From positions 186,001-250,000 of the forward strand of contig NZ_CABVPX010000002.1 in assembly GCF_902499125.1 (NCBI RefSeq): DNA of 64,000 nt. Reading direction: 5' to 3'. The stretch comes from Burkholderia arboris (GTDB lineage: Bacteria > Pseudomonadota > Gammaproteobacteria > Burkholderiales > Burkholderiaceae). Position numbers and translations under genes: made by a program. Shown piece after piece: positions 56,430 to 64,000 of this stretch. Below the pieces are notes generated by a model, which was given only the letters and a program-made list of their open reading frames with translations, was not told where the DNA came from and searched no databases. Position 1 is the first letter of the stretch, and each line of letters opens with the position of its first letter.

Positions 56430-57731
56430 ATGCTCGCATGGATCGGCGCGATCGCCATCGTCGCGCTGTTCGGCCTGATCATCACGAAGCGGCTGTCGCC
56501 GCTCGTCGCGCTGATCGTCGTGCCGGTGGCCGCGTCGCTCGCGGCCGGTTTCGGGCTGCAGACCGGCAAGTTCATTGTGCACGGCGTGCAGAACATCGGC
56601 CCGATCGCCGGCATGTTTGTTTTTGCGATTCTATTTTTCGGAATCCTCACCGACGCGGGGATGCTCGACCCGATCATCGCAGGCGTACTGCGCGTGATCG
56701 GCTGCCATCCGCCGCGTATCGTGATGGGCTCGGCGCTGCTCGCGCTGCTGATCCACCTGGACGGCTCGGGCGCGGTCACGTTTCTCGTCACGCTGCCGGC
56801 GATGATGCCGCTCTATACCCGGCTCGGGATGGATCGGCGGATTCTCGCGTGCGTCGCGTCGATGGCGGCCGGCGTCAACTTCCTGCCGTGGGTCGGGCCG
56901 ATGCTGCGCGCGTCTGCGGCGCTGCACATTCCCGGCTCGGCGATCTTCACGCCGATGATTCCGGTACAGATCGTCGGGCTCGTGTTCGTGTTCGGCACTG
57001 CGTACGTGCTCGGCGTGCGCGAGGCGAAGCGGCTCGGGCTCGACCGTGCCGGCGCGGCGTCGCTGGCGATCGCGCCGCGCGAGCTGACCGACGCCGAACG
57101 CGCGTTGCGCCGGCCGGGCCGTTTCGGGATCAACGTCGCGCTGACGCTCGTCGTGCTCGTCACGCTGGTGTCGGGCATCGTCGATCCGATGGTGATGTTC
57201 ATGCTCGGCACGGTCGCCGCGCTCGTCATCAACTACCCGGACGTGCAAGCGCAGCGCGAGCGGATCGATGCGCATGCGAAGGCCGCGCTGATGATGGCGA
57301 GCGTGCTGCTCGCGGCGGGGGCGTTCACCGGCATCATGTCCGGCACCGGGATGCTGAAGGCGATGGCGGAAGTCGTCGTCACGCACGTGCCGGTCGAGCA
57401 TGCGCGCCACATGCCGTTCGTGCTCGGGCTGCTGTCGATGCCGCTCAGCCTGCTGTTCGATCCCGATTCGTTCTACTTCGGCGTGCTGCCGGTGCTCGCG
57501 GAGAGCGGCAAGCTGCTCGGCGTGCCGCCGATCCAGATGGCGCAGGCCGCGCTGCTCGGCCAGATGACGACGGGCTTTCCCGTGAGCCCGCTGACGCCCG
57601 CGACGTTCCTGATCGTCGGCCTGACCGGCGTCGAGCTTGCCGAGCATCAGAAATTCACGATTCCGTTCCTGTTCGCCGCCACCGTGCTGATGGTGTTCGC
57701 CGCGGTGATCGCTGGCGTGTTTCCGTTGTGA
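56430..57731 (+). CDS. CitMHS family citrate/di- or tricarboxylate transporter
   Basis: 433 residues with about 12 hydrophobic segments. CitMHS-like parts are GPIAGMFVFAILFFGILTDA, HLDGSGAVTFLVTLPAMMPL, AAGVNFLPWVGPMLRASAAL, SGTGMLKAMAE and FDPDSFYFGVLPVLAE. Characterised members carry citrate bound to a divalent metal using protons. Here it probably brings in the acid used by the adjacent CoA-transferase. It lies 126 bases after that gene with its own AGAGGAG site. Confidence 0.88.
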   Translation: MLAWIGAIAIVALFGLIITKRLSPLVALIVVPVAASLAAGFGLQTGKFIVHGVQNIGPIAGMFVFAILFFGILTDAGMLDPIIAGVLRVIGCHPPRIVMGSALLALLIHLDGSGAVTFLVTLPAMMPLYTRLGMDRRILACVASMAAGVNFLPWVGPMLRASAALHIPGSAIFTPMIPVQIVGLVFVFGTAYVLGVREAKRLGLDRAGAASLAIAPRELTDAERALRRPGRFGINVALTLVVLVTLVSGIVDPMVMFMLGTVAALVINYPDVQAQRERIDAHAKAALMMASVLLAAGAFTGIMSGTGMLKAMAEVVVTHVPVEHARHMPFVLGLLSMPLSLLFDPDSFYFGVLPVLAESGKLLGVPPIQMAQAALLGQMTTGFPVSPLTPATFLIVGLTGVELAEHQKFTIPFLFAATVLMVFAAVIAGVFPL

Positions 57732-57833
57732 GCGCGCCAGACGTGCCGCTTCGTGGCCGTGCCCCGAGGGGGCAGTCCTGCGAGGGGACGTTCCGCGGCG
57801 CGGCAACCCTGGCGCCGCCTGGCGCTTTCTTGA

Positions 57834-57858
57834 GAGCGGCGCGGCCGCTCGGCTTTTT
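57834..57858 (+). terminator. Possible terminator/attenuator before the acyl-CoA dehydrogenase gene
   Basis: A perfect 7-bp stem GAGCGGC / GCCGCTC with a 3-base loop is followed by GGCTTTTT. It lies only 16 bases before the next start codon, so it may reduce read-through from the transporter gene. Confidence 0.5.
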
Positions 57859-57873
57859 CCTGGAGTGCAATCC

Positions 57874-59040
57874 ATGCAGTTCGACCTGACCGACGACCAG
57901 CGCGCGATCGAAAGCGCGATCGAGAAAATCTGCGAGCGCTTCGGCGACGACTACTGGCTCGAGCGCGATCGCGCAGGCGGGTTTCCGGCCGATTTCCACG
58001 CGGCGCTCGCCGAAGCCGGCTGGCTCGGCATCGCGATGGATCCGGCCTATGGCGGCGCCGGGCTCGGGATGACCGAGGCCGCGCTGATGATGCGCACGAT
58101 CAGCGCATCGGGCGCCGGCCTGTCCGGTGCGTCGGCCGTGCACATGAACATCTTCGGGCTGAATCCCGTGCAGGTGTTCGGCAACGAAGCGCAAAAGGCG
58201 CGCTTCCTGCCGCCGCTGATCGCCGGGCGCGACAAGGCGTGCTTCGCGGTGACGGAACCCGACGCGGGCCTCGACACCACGCACCTGACCACGCAGGCGC
58301 GTCGCGACGGCGACGACTACGTGCTGAGCGGGCGCAAGATCTGGATCTCGACCGCGCAGGTTGCGAACAAGATGCTGATCATCGCGCGCACGACGCCGCT
58401 CGACCAGGTCGCGAAGCCGACCGACGGGCTGAGCCTGTTCTATACCGACCTCGACCGGTCGCACGTCGAGGTGCGCGAAATCGAGAAGATGGGCCGCAAG
58501 GCGGTCGATTCGAACATGCTGTTCATCGACAACCTGCGCGTGTCGCGCGACGACCTGATCGGCAACGAAGGCGACGGCTTCCGCTATCTGCTGCATGGCC
58601 TGAACCCCGAGCGAATCCTGATCGCGGCGGAGGCGATCGGGCTCGGGCAGGCCGCGCTGCGCCGCGCGACGCAGTATGCGTGCGAGCGTGTCGTGTTCGG
58701 CCGGCCGATCGGGCAGAACCAGTCGATCCAGCATCCGCTCGCGCAGGCGTGGATGCAACTCGAGGCTGCGTGGCTGATGGTGATGAAGGCCGCGACGCGC
58801 TACGACGCGGGGCAGACGTGCGGCGCGGAGGCGAACGCGGCGAAATACCTCGGTGCGGAAGCCGCGTTCCAGGCGTGCCAGACGGCCGTCGCGACGCTCG
58901 GCGGGATGGGTTACGCGAAGGAATACCATGTCGAGCGCTACCTGCGCGAGTGTATGATTCCGAGGCTCGCGCCCGTGAGCCCGCAACTGATCCTGTGCTA
59001 CATCGCGGAGAAGGTGCTCGGGCTGCCGAAGTCGTATTGA
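57874..59040 (+). CDS. Acyl-CoA dehydrogenase
   Basis: 388 residues from the ATG at 57874, three codons after an in-frame GTG. It has the usual start FDLTDDQRAIESAIEKICER, the signature CFAVTEPDAGLDTTHLTTQA, the strand WISTAQVANKMLIIARTT, and FAD-contact segments ERVVFGRPIGQNQSIQHPLA and ATLGGMGYAKEYHVERYLRE. At the place where most family members have the catalytic Glu (IYEGTSEIQ), this protein reads RLAPVSPQLIL, so the base is not at the standard position. It would oxidise the CoA thioester made by the CaiB-type enzyme, passing electrons to ETF. Confidence 0.9.
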   Translation: MQFDLTDDQRAIESAIEKICERFGDDYWLERDRAGGFPADFHAALAEAGWLGIAMDPAYGGAGLGMTEAALMMRTISASGAGLSGASAVHMNIFGLNPVQVFGNEAQKARFLPPLIAGRDKACFAVTEPDAGLDTTHLTTQARRDGDDYVLSGRKIWISTAQVANKMLIIARTTPLDQVAKPTDGLSLFYTDLDRSHVEVREIEKMGRKAVDSNMLFIDNLRVSRDDLIGNEGDGFRYLLHGLNPERILIAAEAIGLGQAALRRATQYACERVVFGRPIGQNQSIQHPLAQAWMQLEAAWLMVMKAATRYDAGQTCGAEANAAKYLGAEAAFQACQTAVATLGGMGYAKEYHVERYLRECMIPRLAPVSPQLILCYIAEKVLGLPKSY

Positions 59041-59101
59041 CCGTATCGACCCGGCGGCCGGCCCGGCGCGCGGTTTCCCGTTTCCGATTCAAGCGCTCGT
59101 C

Positions 59102-59845
59102 ATGGACGTCAAACTCGTTGCCCGCACGCTCGACCTGTTCGAGCTGTTCGCCGCCGAACGGCGGCCGCTGCCGCTCACCGAACTCGCGCGCCTGCTCGAT
59201 GTGCCGCCGTCGAGCTGCCTCGCGATGGCGCGCACGCTCGTGAGCCGCGGCTATCTGTACGAAGTGCGCAAACGCGGCGGCTACTACCCGACGCGGCGCC
59301 TGCAGACGATCGCCGCCGCGATCGATGCGACCGATCCCGTCGTCGACATCGTCCATCCGTACCTCGTCGCGCTGCGCGACGCGAGCCGCGAGACGGCCGT
59401 GCTCGGCAAGATCCAGGGCGGGTCGGTCACGTATCTCGACGTCGTCGAGTCGGAGCAGGCGATCCGCTACACGCGCCAGCCGGGCGAGCTGCGTCCGCTG
59501 CATGCGAACTCGATCGGCAAGGCGATTTTCGCGGAACTCGCCGGCGCTGCGCAGCAAGCGCTCGGCGCGCAGCTGCCGTTCGAACGCTTCACCGACGCGA
59601 CGGTGGCCGACCTGCCGGCGCTCGTCGCGCAAACCGCGCGGTTTCGCGAACTCGGCTGGGCCGAGAACTTCGGCGAGAGCGCGCCCGAACTGTCGGCGAT
59701 CGCGGTCGCGCTGACGCTCGACGGCGACTGGTACGGACTGTCGGTCGTCGGGCCGACCGAGCGGATCCGGCAGCATCGCGATACGCATGCGGCGCTGCTC
59801 GTCGACGCGAAGGCCAAGCTGCTGGCCGAGCACGCGCGCGGCTGA
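59102..59845 (+). CDS. IclR family transcriptional regulator
   Basis: 247 residues. The N-terminal winged helix (about 1-65) contains VARTLDLFELFAAERRPLPL and the recognition region VPPSSCLAMARTLVSRGYLY. The C-terminal effector domain has RYTRQPGELRPLHANSIGKA and the end segment IAVALTLDGDWYGLSVVGPT. It follows the dehydrogenase by 61 bases on the same strand. It probably controls the CaiB-CitMHS-dehydrogenase genes through the palindrome near 55027 in response to the carboxylate. Confidence 0.92.
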   Translation: MDVKLVARTLDLFELFAAERRPLPLTELARLLDVPPSSCLAMARTLVSRGYLYEVRKRGGYYPTRRLQTIAAAIDATDPVVDIVHPYLVALRDASRETAVLGKIQGGSVTYLDVVESEQAIRYTRQPGELRPLHANSIGKAIFAELAGAAQQALGAQLPFERFTDATVADLPALVAQTARFRELGWAENFGESAPELSAIAVALTLDGDWYGLSVVGPTERIRQHRDTHAALLVDAKAKLLAEHARG

Positions 59846-59974
59846 CGGAAGGCAAGGCGCGCCGGCAAACGGCCCTGCAAGCGGGCCAGCAAGCAGGCCG
59901 TCCGCCGGCGATCGGGCAGCGATCGCCGCGAACGGCCATGGATCCGCGAGCCTAACGACGGCCGATACGCGGCA

Positions 59975-61330
59975 TCACGACTTCACCCACACACCGCCCG
60001 CACTCGGGTTGTCGCCTTGCGTCCACCATTTCGCGCAATACTTCGCGCCCTGGTACATCACACAGGTGCCGCCTGAATACGCGGTCGTCGCCGACCACGT
60101 GGCCGTGCCGCCGCCGACCGGTTTCCATACGGCCGCCTGGCCGGGCACGTCGCCCTGCGTCCACCATTGCGCCTGGTACGTCGTGCCCTGGTAGGTGACC
60201 GTCGCGCCGGCCGTGTAGACCTGGCCGGCCGCCCAGGGCGCGCCCGGCTGCGGCGTGCCGCCGTCCGAGCCGCCGCCGTAGTTCGGGTCCTGCGTGACGC
60301 CCGCGCCCCATTTGCCGTCCAGCTGCTTGAAGATTGCCGCGAACGCATACGGCGGCTGTGCAACGCCCGAGCAGGTCGGCGACGCATACGTGCCGCCGGA
60401 CGGGCACGCCTGATCGCGGCCGACCGACCAGTTGCCGAAGAAACCGTAGCCGTTGCCGACCGCTGCATTCAGCACGCTTTGCGCATTCGCGAGCGTGAAG
60501 GTTTCGCCCTGTACGTCGTTCACGCCGATCATCGGCGTGACGCCGACCATCTGCCAGAGCTGCGCATGGGTCTTCGGCCGGCCAGCCGACTTGAACGCCG
60601 TGTCGAGCTGCGAGTACAGCGCCTGAGCGGCGCTGATCGCGGCGGCGCCCATGTCGATGTTCGCGGGGCCGTAATCCATCGCCATCACGTTCACCGCATC
60701 GAACGCGGCCTGGTTCGAGATCGCCGCGTTGACGACGTTCAGGCCGTCCTGCGTGAGCCCGGTCGGCATTGTCGGCAGCGTCAGCGTGACGTGCAGCGGC
60801 TTGCCCTTCGCCGCATAGTCGGACTGCAGTTGCGCGACGGCCTGGAAGTTGCGCGCAACCGAGGCCGTGTCCTGCTGCGACGCGCCCTCGATGTCGAAGT
60901 CGATATGCGTGAGGCCGTACGTGTCGATCACGGTCTGGTACGCAGTCTTCAGCGCGGGAACCGTCGAGCAGGCCTGCATCAGCGGCGTGCCGTTCGCGCC
61001 GCCGAACGACACGGCGATTTCGCCGCCTTTCGCGCGGTAGCTCGCGATCGACGTCGACAGCGCAGTGAGCAGCCCGCCGCTCGCGCCGTTGCCGATCGGC
61101 TGCACGCCACCCCACGACGGCACGCAACCGTTGCCCGCGACCACGAACGCGAGCGTGAATTGCTGGATGCCTTGCCGGACGCCGATCTGGTCGACGAGCG
61201 GTGTCGGATAGAGCGTCACGTCGACATAGGGCGCATAGACGCCTGCACCGTGGGACACGCTCGCGGCGGCGAGCAGACAACCCGCGGCAAGTGCTCGCGG
61301 AATGAAACGCGGCAACACATTGTTGTTCAT
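59975..61330 (-). CDS. Secreted GH18 chitinase with two chitin-binding modules
   Basis: 451 residues from the ATG at 61330, which has GGAG upstream. The signal peptide reads FIPRALAAGCLLAAASVSHG A. The GH18 catalytic motif D-x-D-x-E appears as THIDFDIEG, with the acid Glu near residue 144, and later VMAMDYGP. After a Gly/Pro linker (NYGGGSDGGTPQPG) come two CBM5/12-type repeats: WAAGQVYTAGATVTYQGTTY with QAQWWTQGDVPG, and WSATTAYSGGTCVMYQGAKY with CAKWWTQGDNPS. It should cut chitin outside the cell. The 250 bases between its start and the LysR gene show nothing firm. Confidence 0.9.
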   Translation of the reverse strand: MNNNVLPRFIPRALAAGCLLAAASVSHGAGVYAPYVDVTLYPTPLVDQIGVRQGIQQFTLAFVVAGNGCVPSWGGVQPIGNGASGGLLTALSTSIASYRAKGGEIAVSFGGANGTPLMQACSTVPALKTAYQTVIDTYGLTHIDFDIEGASQQDTASVARNFQAVAQLQSDYAAKGKPLHVTLTLPTMPTGLTQDGLNVVNAAISNQAAFDAVNVMAMDYGPANIDMGAAAISAAQALYSQLDTAFKSAGRPKTHAQLWQMVGVTPMIGVNDVQGETFTLANAQSVLNAAVGNGYGFFGNWSVGRDQACPSGGTYASPTCSGVAQPPYAFAAIFKQLDGKWGAGVTQDPNYGGGSDGGTPQPGAPWAAGQVYTAGATVTYQGTTYQAQWWTQGDVPGQAAVWKPVGGGTATWSATTAYSGGTCVMYQGAKYCAKWWTQGDNPSAGGVWVKS

Positions 61331-61580
61331 TGTGTTCTCCAAGTGGAAGAGGGATACGCTGGCCTGCGTATCGCCGCCGGACGGGCGACCGGGCCTGCCC
61401 GGCCGGCGGCGTGCCCATCTTGGAGGATTCGCGCCGAATAGTGAATGGTTAGGTGTTCTTTTTGTTATTTGATTCCCGATACGTAACGATCTTGCCGATT
61501 CGACACCGTTGCGCAACACATCGGGCGGGTGATTTTCCCGATCGATTGCATGCCGGTGCGCGAGCGTTGCCGGCGTCGCG

Positions 61581-62483
61581 TCATGCCGATGCCGGCTGCG
61601 CCAGCGAACGCGCGAGTGCGACGAAACGCTCGACGCACGCCGACGAAAACGGCTCGTTCCACGACACGATCTGCTCGACTGCACGCGTGCCGGCGAGCGG
61701 CACGTAGACGACGCCCGGGCGCTGCAGCGTCGCCGTGAAGCCCGGCACGATCGCGATCCCGCGTTCGGCGGCGACCAGCGACACGAGCGTCGTGATCTGC
61801 GCGGCGGTTGCGCCGATCCGCGGCGCGAATCCGGCCTGCGCGCACAGGTCGTCGAGCGCCGCCGTCAACGCCGAACCGTAACCGGGCGGAAAGGTCACGA
61901 AGGTTTCGTCTGCCAGTTCCGCGACGTCGAGGCTCGCACGGTCCGCGAGCGGATTGCCGGCCGGTACGGCCGCGACGAGCGGTTCGCGCGACACGACGAG
62001 CGACGCGACCGGCACGCCGGGCGCACCGTCCCACGCCCAGCCGAAGCCGATGTCCATCGCGCCGTCGGCGATCTGCTGGCGCTGGCTTGCGGTCGCCGCT
62101 TCGCGGAACGCGAGTTCGACGTCGGGCATCGTGCGGCTCGCGGCACGAATCACGTCCGGGAACGTGCCGGACATCGGGATCGAGCTCGCGTAGCCGATCA
62201 CGATGCGTCCGGCGATACCCTGCGCGATCTTGCGCGCGCTCGCCTCGGCTTCGTCGGCCGCACGGACGACGTTGCGTGCATGTTCAAGGAACAGTTCGCC
62301 TTCCGGCGTGAGCCGCACCGCGCGCGTCGAGCGCTCGAACAGCCGGACGCCGAGCTCGCTTTCCAGCGCGGCGATATGGCGGGTCAGCGGCGGTTGCGCG
62401 ACGCGCAAGCGCAATGCGGCGCGGCCGAAGTGCAGTTCGTCGGCGACGACCACGAAATAGCGAAGGCGGCGCAAGTCGAGCAT
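61581..62483 (-). CDS. LysR family transcriptional regulator
   Basis: 300 residues. The N-terminal helix-turn-helix is LRYFVVVADELHFGRAALRL, then RVAQPPLTRHIAALESELGV and RLFERSTRAVRLTPEG. The effector domain has the standard IVIGYASSIPMSGTFPDVIR and ETFVTFPPGYGSALTAALDD. It resembles the BenM/CatM subgroup. It is divergent from the MFS gene with 94 bases between and is expected to control it. Confidence 0.93.
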   Translation of the reverse strand: MLDLRRLRYFVVVADELHFGRAALRLRVAQPPLTRHIAALESELGVRLFERSTRAVRLTPEGELFLEHARNVVRAADEAEASARKIAQGIAGRIVIGYASSIPMSGTFPDVIRAASRTMPDVELAFREAATASQRQQIADGAMDIGFGWAWDGAPGVPVASLVVSREPLVAAVPAGNPLADRASLDVAELADETFVTFPPGYGSALTAALDDLCAQAGFAPRIGATAAQITTLVSLVAAERGIAIVPGFTATLQRPGVVYVPLAGTRAVEQIVSWNEPFSSACVERFVALARSLAQPASA

Positions 62484-62577
62484 TGTTGTCGTTCCGGTAT
62501 CAATCGCGGTGAAAACGGTATTGGCGTGCGCGCGGCGCGCTCGTCAGACTGTCGGCATCGATGACAAGGCATTTCCG

Positions 62578-63783
62578 ATGAACGACAGGACCACGCGCAT
62601 CGCGTTCTTTCTCTGCGGTTTTGCCGCGTTCCTCAATCTCTATGCGACGCAGGGCATCCTGCACGAACTCGCGGCCGCCTTCGGCGTCAGCGCGGAGCGC
62701 GCGGGGCAGGGCGTGAGCGCAACCACGACGGCCGTCGCCATTATCGCGCCGTTCGTCGGCGTGCTGGCCGCACGCATCGAGCGGCGCGTCGCGATCTCGC
62801 TCGCGGCGGTGGCCGTCGCGCTGCCGGTCGTGTGGTCCGCGCATGCGGCCGGATTCGCGTCGTTCCTCGGCGCGCGCTTTGCGGCCGGGCTGGTCATGCC
62901 GTTCGTCTTTGCGCTGTCGATCGCGTATATCGGCGAACGCTTCGATCGCGGCACGTCGGCCGAGATCAGCGCGCTGTTCGTCGCCGGCACGACGCTCGGC
63001 GGGTTCGCCGGCCGCTTCGTGACCAACCTGCTGACGTCGATGTGGGGCTGGCGGCATGCGCTCGATGTCGTCGCGGCGCTGTGTCTTGTCACCGGCGTCG
63101 CGATTTACGCGAGCCTGCCGGCGTCCGGTGCGATCGCGCGGCGGGCGTCCGCCAATGACACGCGGGCGGGTTCGTCGTGGCGCATCGTCACGCGCGGCCC
63201 GCTGCTCGCGTCGTTCGCGATCGGCGCCTGCGTGCTCGCGTCGCAGGTCGCGACGTTCACGTTCGTCGGCCTGCGGCTCGCGCGTGCGCCGTTCGGCTTC
63301 GGCACGGTCGAAATCGGCGCGATCTATGCGGTGTTTCTGGTCGCGGTGGTCGTGACGCCGCTGGCAGGCCGCCTCGCGCGGCATCGCGGCCCGCGCGCAC
63401 CGGCGCTCGCCGCGGCCGCGCTCGCGATCGGCGGGGCGTTGCTGACGTTGTCGGACAGCGTGCCGGTGATCCTGGCCGGTCTCGCGCTCAGCTCGACCGC
63501 CGTGTTCGTCGAACAGGCGTCGGCCAATACGTTCATCTCGCAGGCGGCGTCGAGCGCGCGTTCGACGGCGATCGGCATTTACCTGTCGTGCTATTACTTC
63601 GGCGGCAGTCTCGGCTCGATCCTGCCGGTGCCCGGCTGGCATCGCTGGGGATGGGCCGGTTGCGTCGCGTTCGTGGTCGCGGCGCAGGCCATCGTCGGCG
63701 TGCTCGTGTACCGGTTCTGGCGAACCGTCGGCGCGTCCGGCATCGCGCCTGCCGGCACGCGCGACGGCACGCTCACGCGCTAG
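62578..63783 (+). CDS. MFS transporter (YnfM-like)
   Basis: 401 residues from the ATG at 62578; a GTG 23 codons upstream is in frame but gives an unlike N-terminus. About 12 membrane helices are visible. The start FFLCGFAAFLNLYATQGILH and the cytoplasmic loop ARIERRVAISLAAVAVALP fit the drug/arabinose-efflux-like subgroup. The cargo is unknown. Divergent from the LysR gene. Confidence 0.9.
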   Translation: MNDRTTRIAFFLCGFAAFLNLYATQGILHELAAAFGVSAERAGQGVSATTTAVAIIAPFVGVLAARIERRVAISLAAVAVALPVVWSAHAAGFASFLGARFAAGLVMPFVFALSIAYIGERFDRGTSAEISALFVAGTTLGGFAGRFVTNLLTSMWGWRHALDVVAALCLVTGVAIYASLPASGAIARRASANDTRAGSSWRIVTRGPLLASFAIGACVLASQVATFTFVGLRLARAPFGFGTVEIGAIYAVFLVAVVVTPLAGRLARHRGPRAPALAAAALAIGGALLTLSDSVPVILAGLALSSTAVFVEQASANTFISQAASSARSTAIGIYLSCYYFGGSLGSILPVPGWHRWGWAGCVAFVVAAQAIVGVLVYRFWRTVGASGIAPAGTRDGTLTR

Positions 63784-63789
63784 TCGCGA

Positions 63790-64000
63790 TCAGCGATACC
63801 AGCGCGGCGTATAGACCCACTCGCGCGCGTTGCCGATCGCAAAGCGCCGCGTCGTCGACGAGCCGACGATCACCATCGTCCGCATGTCGACCTGGTCGCT
63901 GCGCAGCGCGCCGAGCGTCGTTGTCGTCAGCGTCGCGCCTGGCCGGCCGATATCGCGGCCGAGCACGACGACCGTTTCGGCCGCCCGGTGCGCACGCACG
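63790..64000 (-). CDS. cobJ: Precorrin-3B C17-methyltransferase, C-terminal part (5' end outside window)
   Basis: About 70 C-terminal residues in an open frame running off the right edge. The segment VVLGRDIGRPGATLTTTTLG, followed by VDMRTMVIVGSSTTRRFAIG, is the characteristic CobJ/CbiH C-terminus. CobJ performs ring contraction and C17 methylation in corrin synthesis. It ends seven bases from the MFS gene (convergent). It suggests that a second cobalamin gene group begins beyond the window. Confidence 0.88.
   Translation of the reverse strand, partial: VRAHRAAETVVVLGRDIGRPGATLTTTTLGALRSDQVDMRTMVIVGSSTTRRFAIGNAREWVYTPRWYR

Overview
The window is high-GC, densely coded DNA typical of Burkholderia. 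The complete ornibactin siderophore locus (orbS to orbL), the ECF sigma factor OrbS and the surrounding gene content point to a member of the Burkholderia cepacia complex. This assignment rests on gene content read by eye, not on a database search.

Layout. 1-2.8 kb: the end of a chaperone-usher fimbrial operon (truncated periplasmic chaperone, tip-adhesin-like protein), then a secreted HAF-repeat protein. 2.9-6.5 kb: a phospholipid N-methyltransferase-like gene and a DedA-like membrane protein on the minus strand, divergent from a PmrA/QseB-type two-component system that has a PmrA-like box upstream. 6.6-7.0 kb: two tiny exported proteins. 7.2-37.6 kb: the ornibactin locus. orbS sits behind a sigma70 promoter overlapped by a Fur-box-like sequence. 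Three OrbS-type promoters (TAAA, 17 bp, CGTC) lie before orbH, orbE and orbI. The orbHGCDFB operon encodes the MbtH partner, Asp hydroxylase, ABC uptake system and ferric reductase. orbE (peptide exporter) runs the other way. orbI-orbJ-orbK-pvdA-orbA-pvdF-orbL encode two NRPSs (four adenylation domains reading as Orn-like, Asp with epimerization, Ser, Orn-like), tailoring enzymes and the TonB receptor. 37.7-40.5 kb: a vapBC toxin-antitoxin pair, an M20 amidohydrolase and a lipoprotein.

40.5-52.3 kb: a cobalamin locus made of two divergent operons, each led by its own B12 riboswitch: cobA-cobE-cobO-cobB on minus, and NiCoT transporter-cobW-cobN-chlI/chlD on plus. The VWA (ChlD-like) reading frame has no conventional start codon. 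It is joined to the AAA+ gene in the -1 frame through an A7 slippery run and a strong hairpin, which looks like programmed frameshifting making two cobaltochelatase subunits from one gene. The C-terminus of a cobJ-like gene at the right edge suggests a further cobalamin gene cluster outside the window.

52.4-63.8 kb: housekeeping and accessory genes: YaiI family, an 8-bp tandem repeat, DUF1993, a small phosphatase-like protein, a Nudix hydrolase, a small secreted protein, a catabolic cluster (CaiB CoA-transferase, CitMHS transporter, acyl-CoA dehydrogenase, IclR regulator) behind a perfect palindrome, a GH18 chitinase with two chitin-binding modules, and a divergent LysR/MFS pair. No tRNA, rRNA, insertion sequence, CRISPR array or prophage gene was seen.
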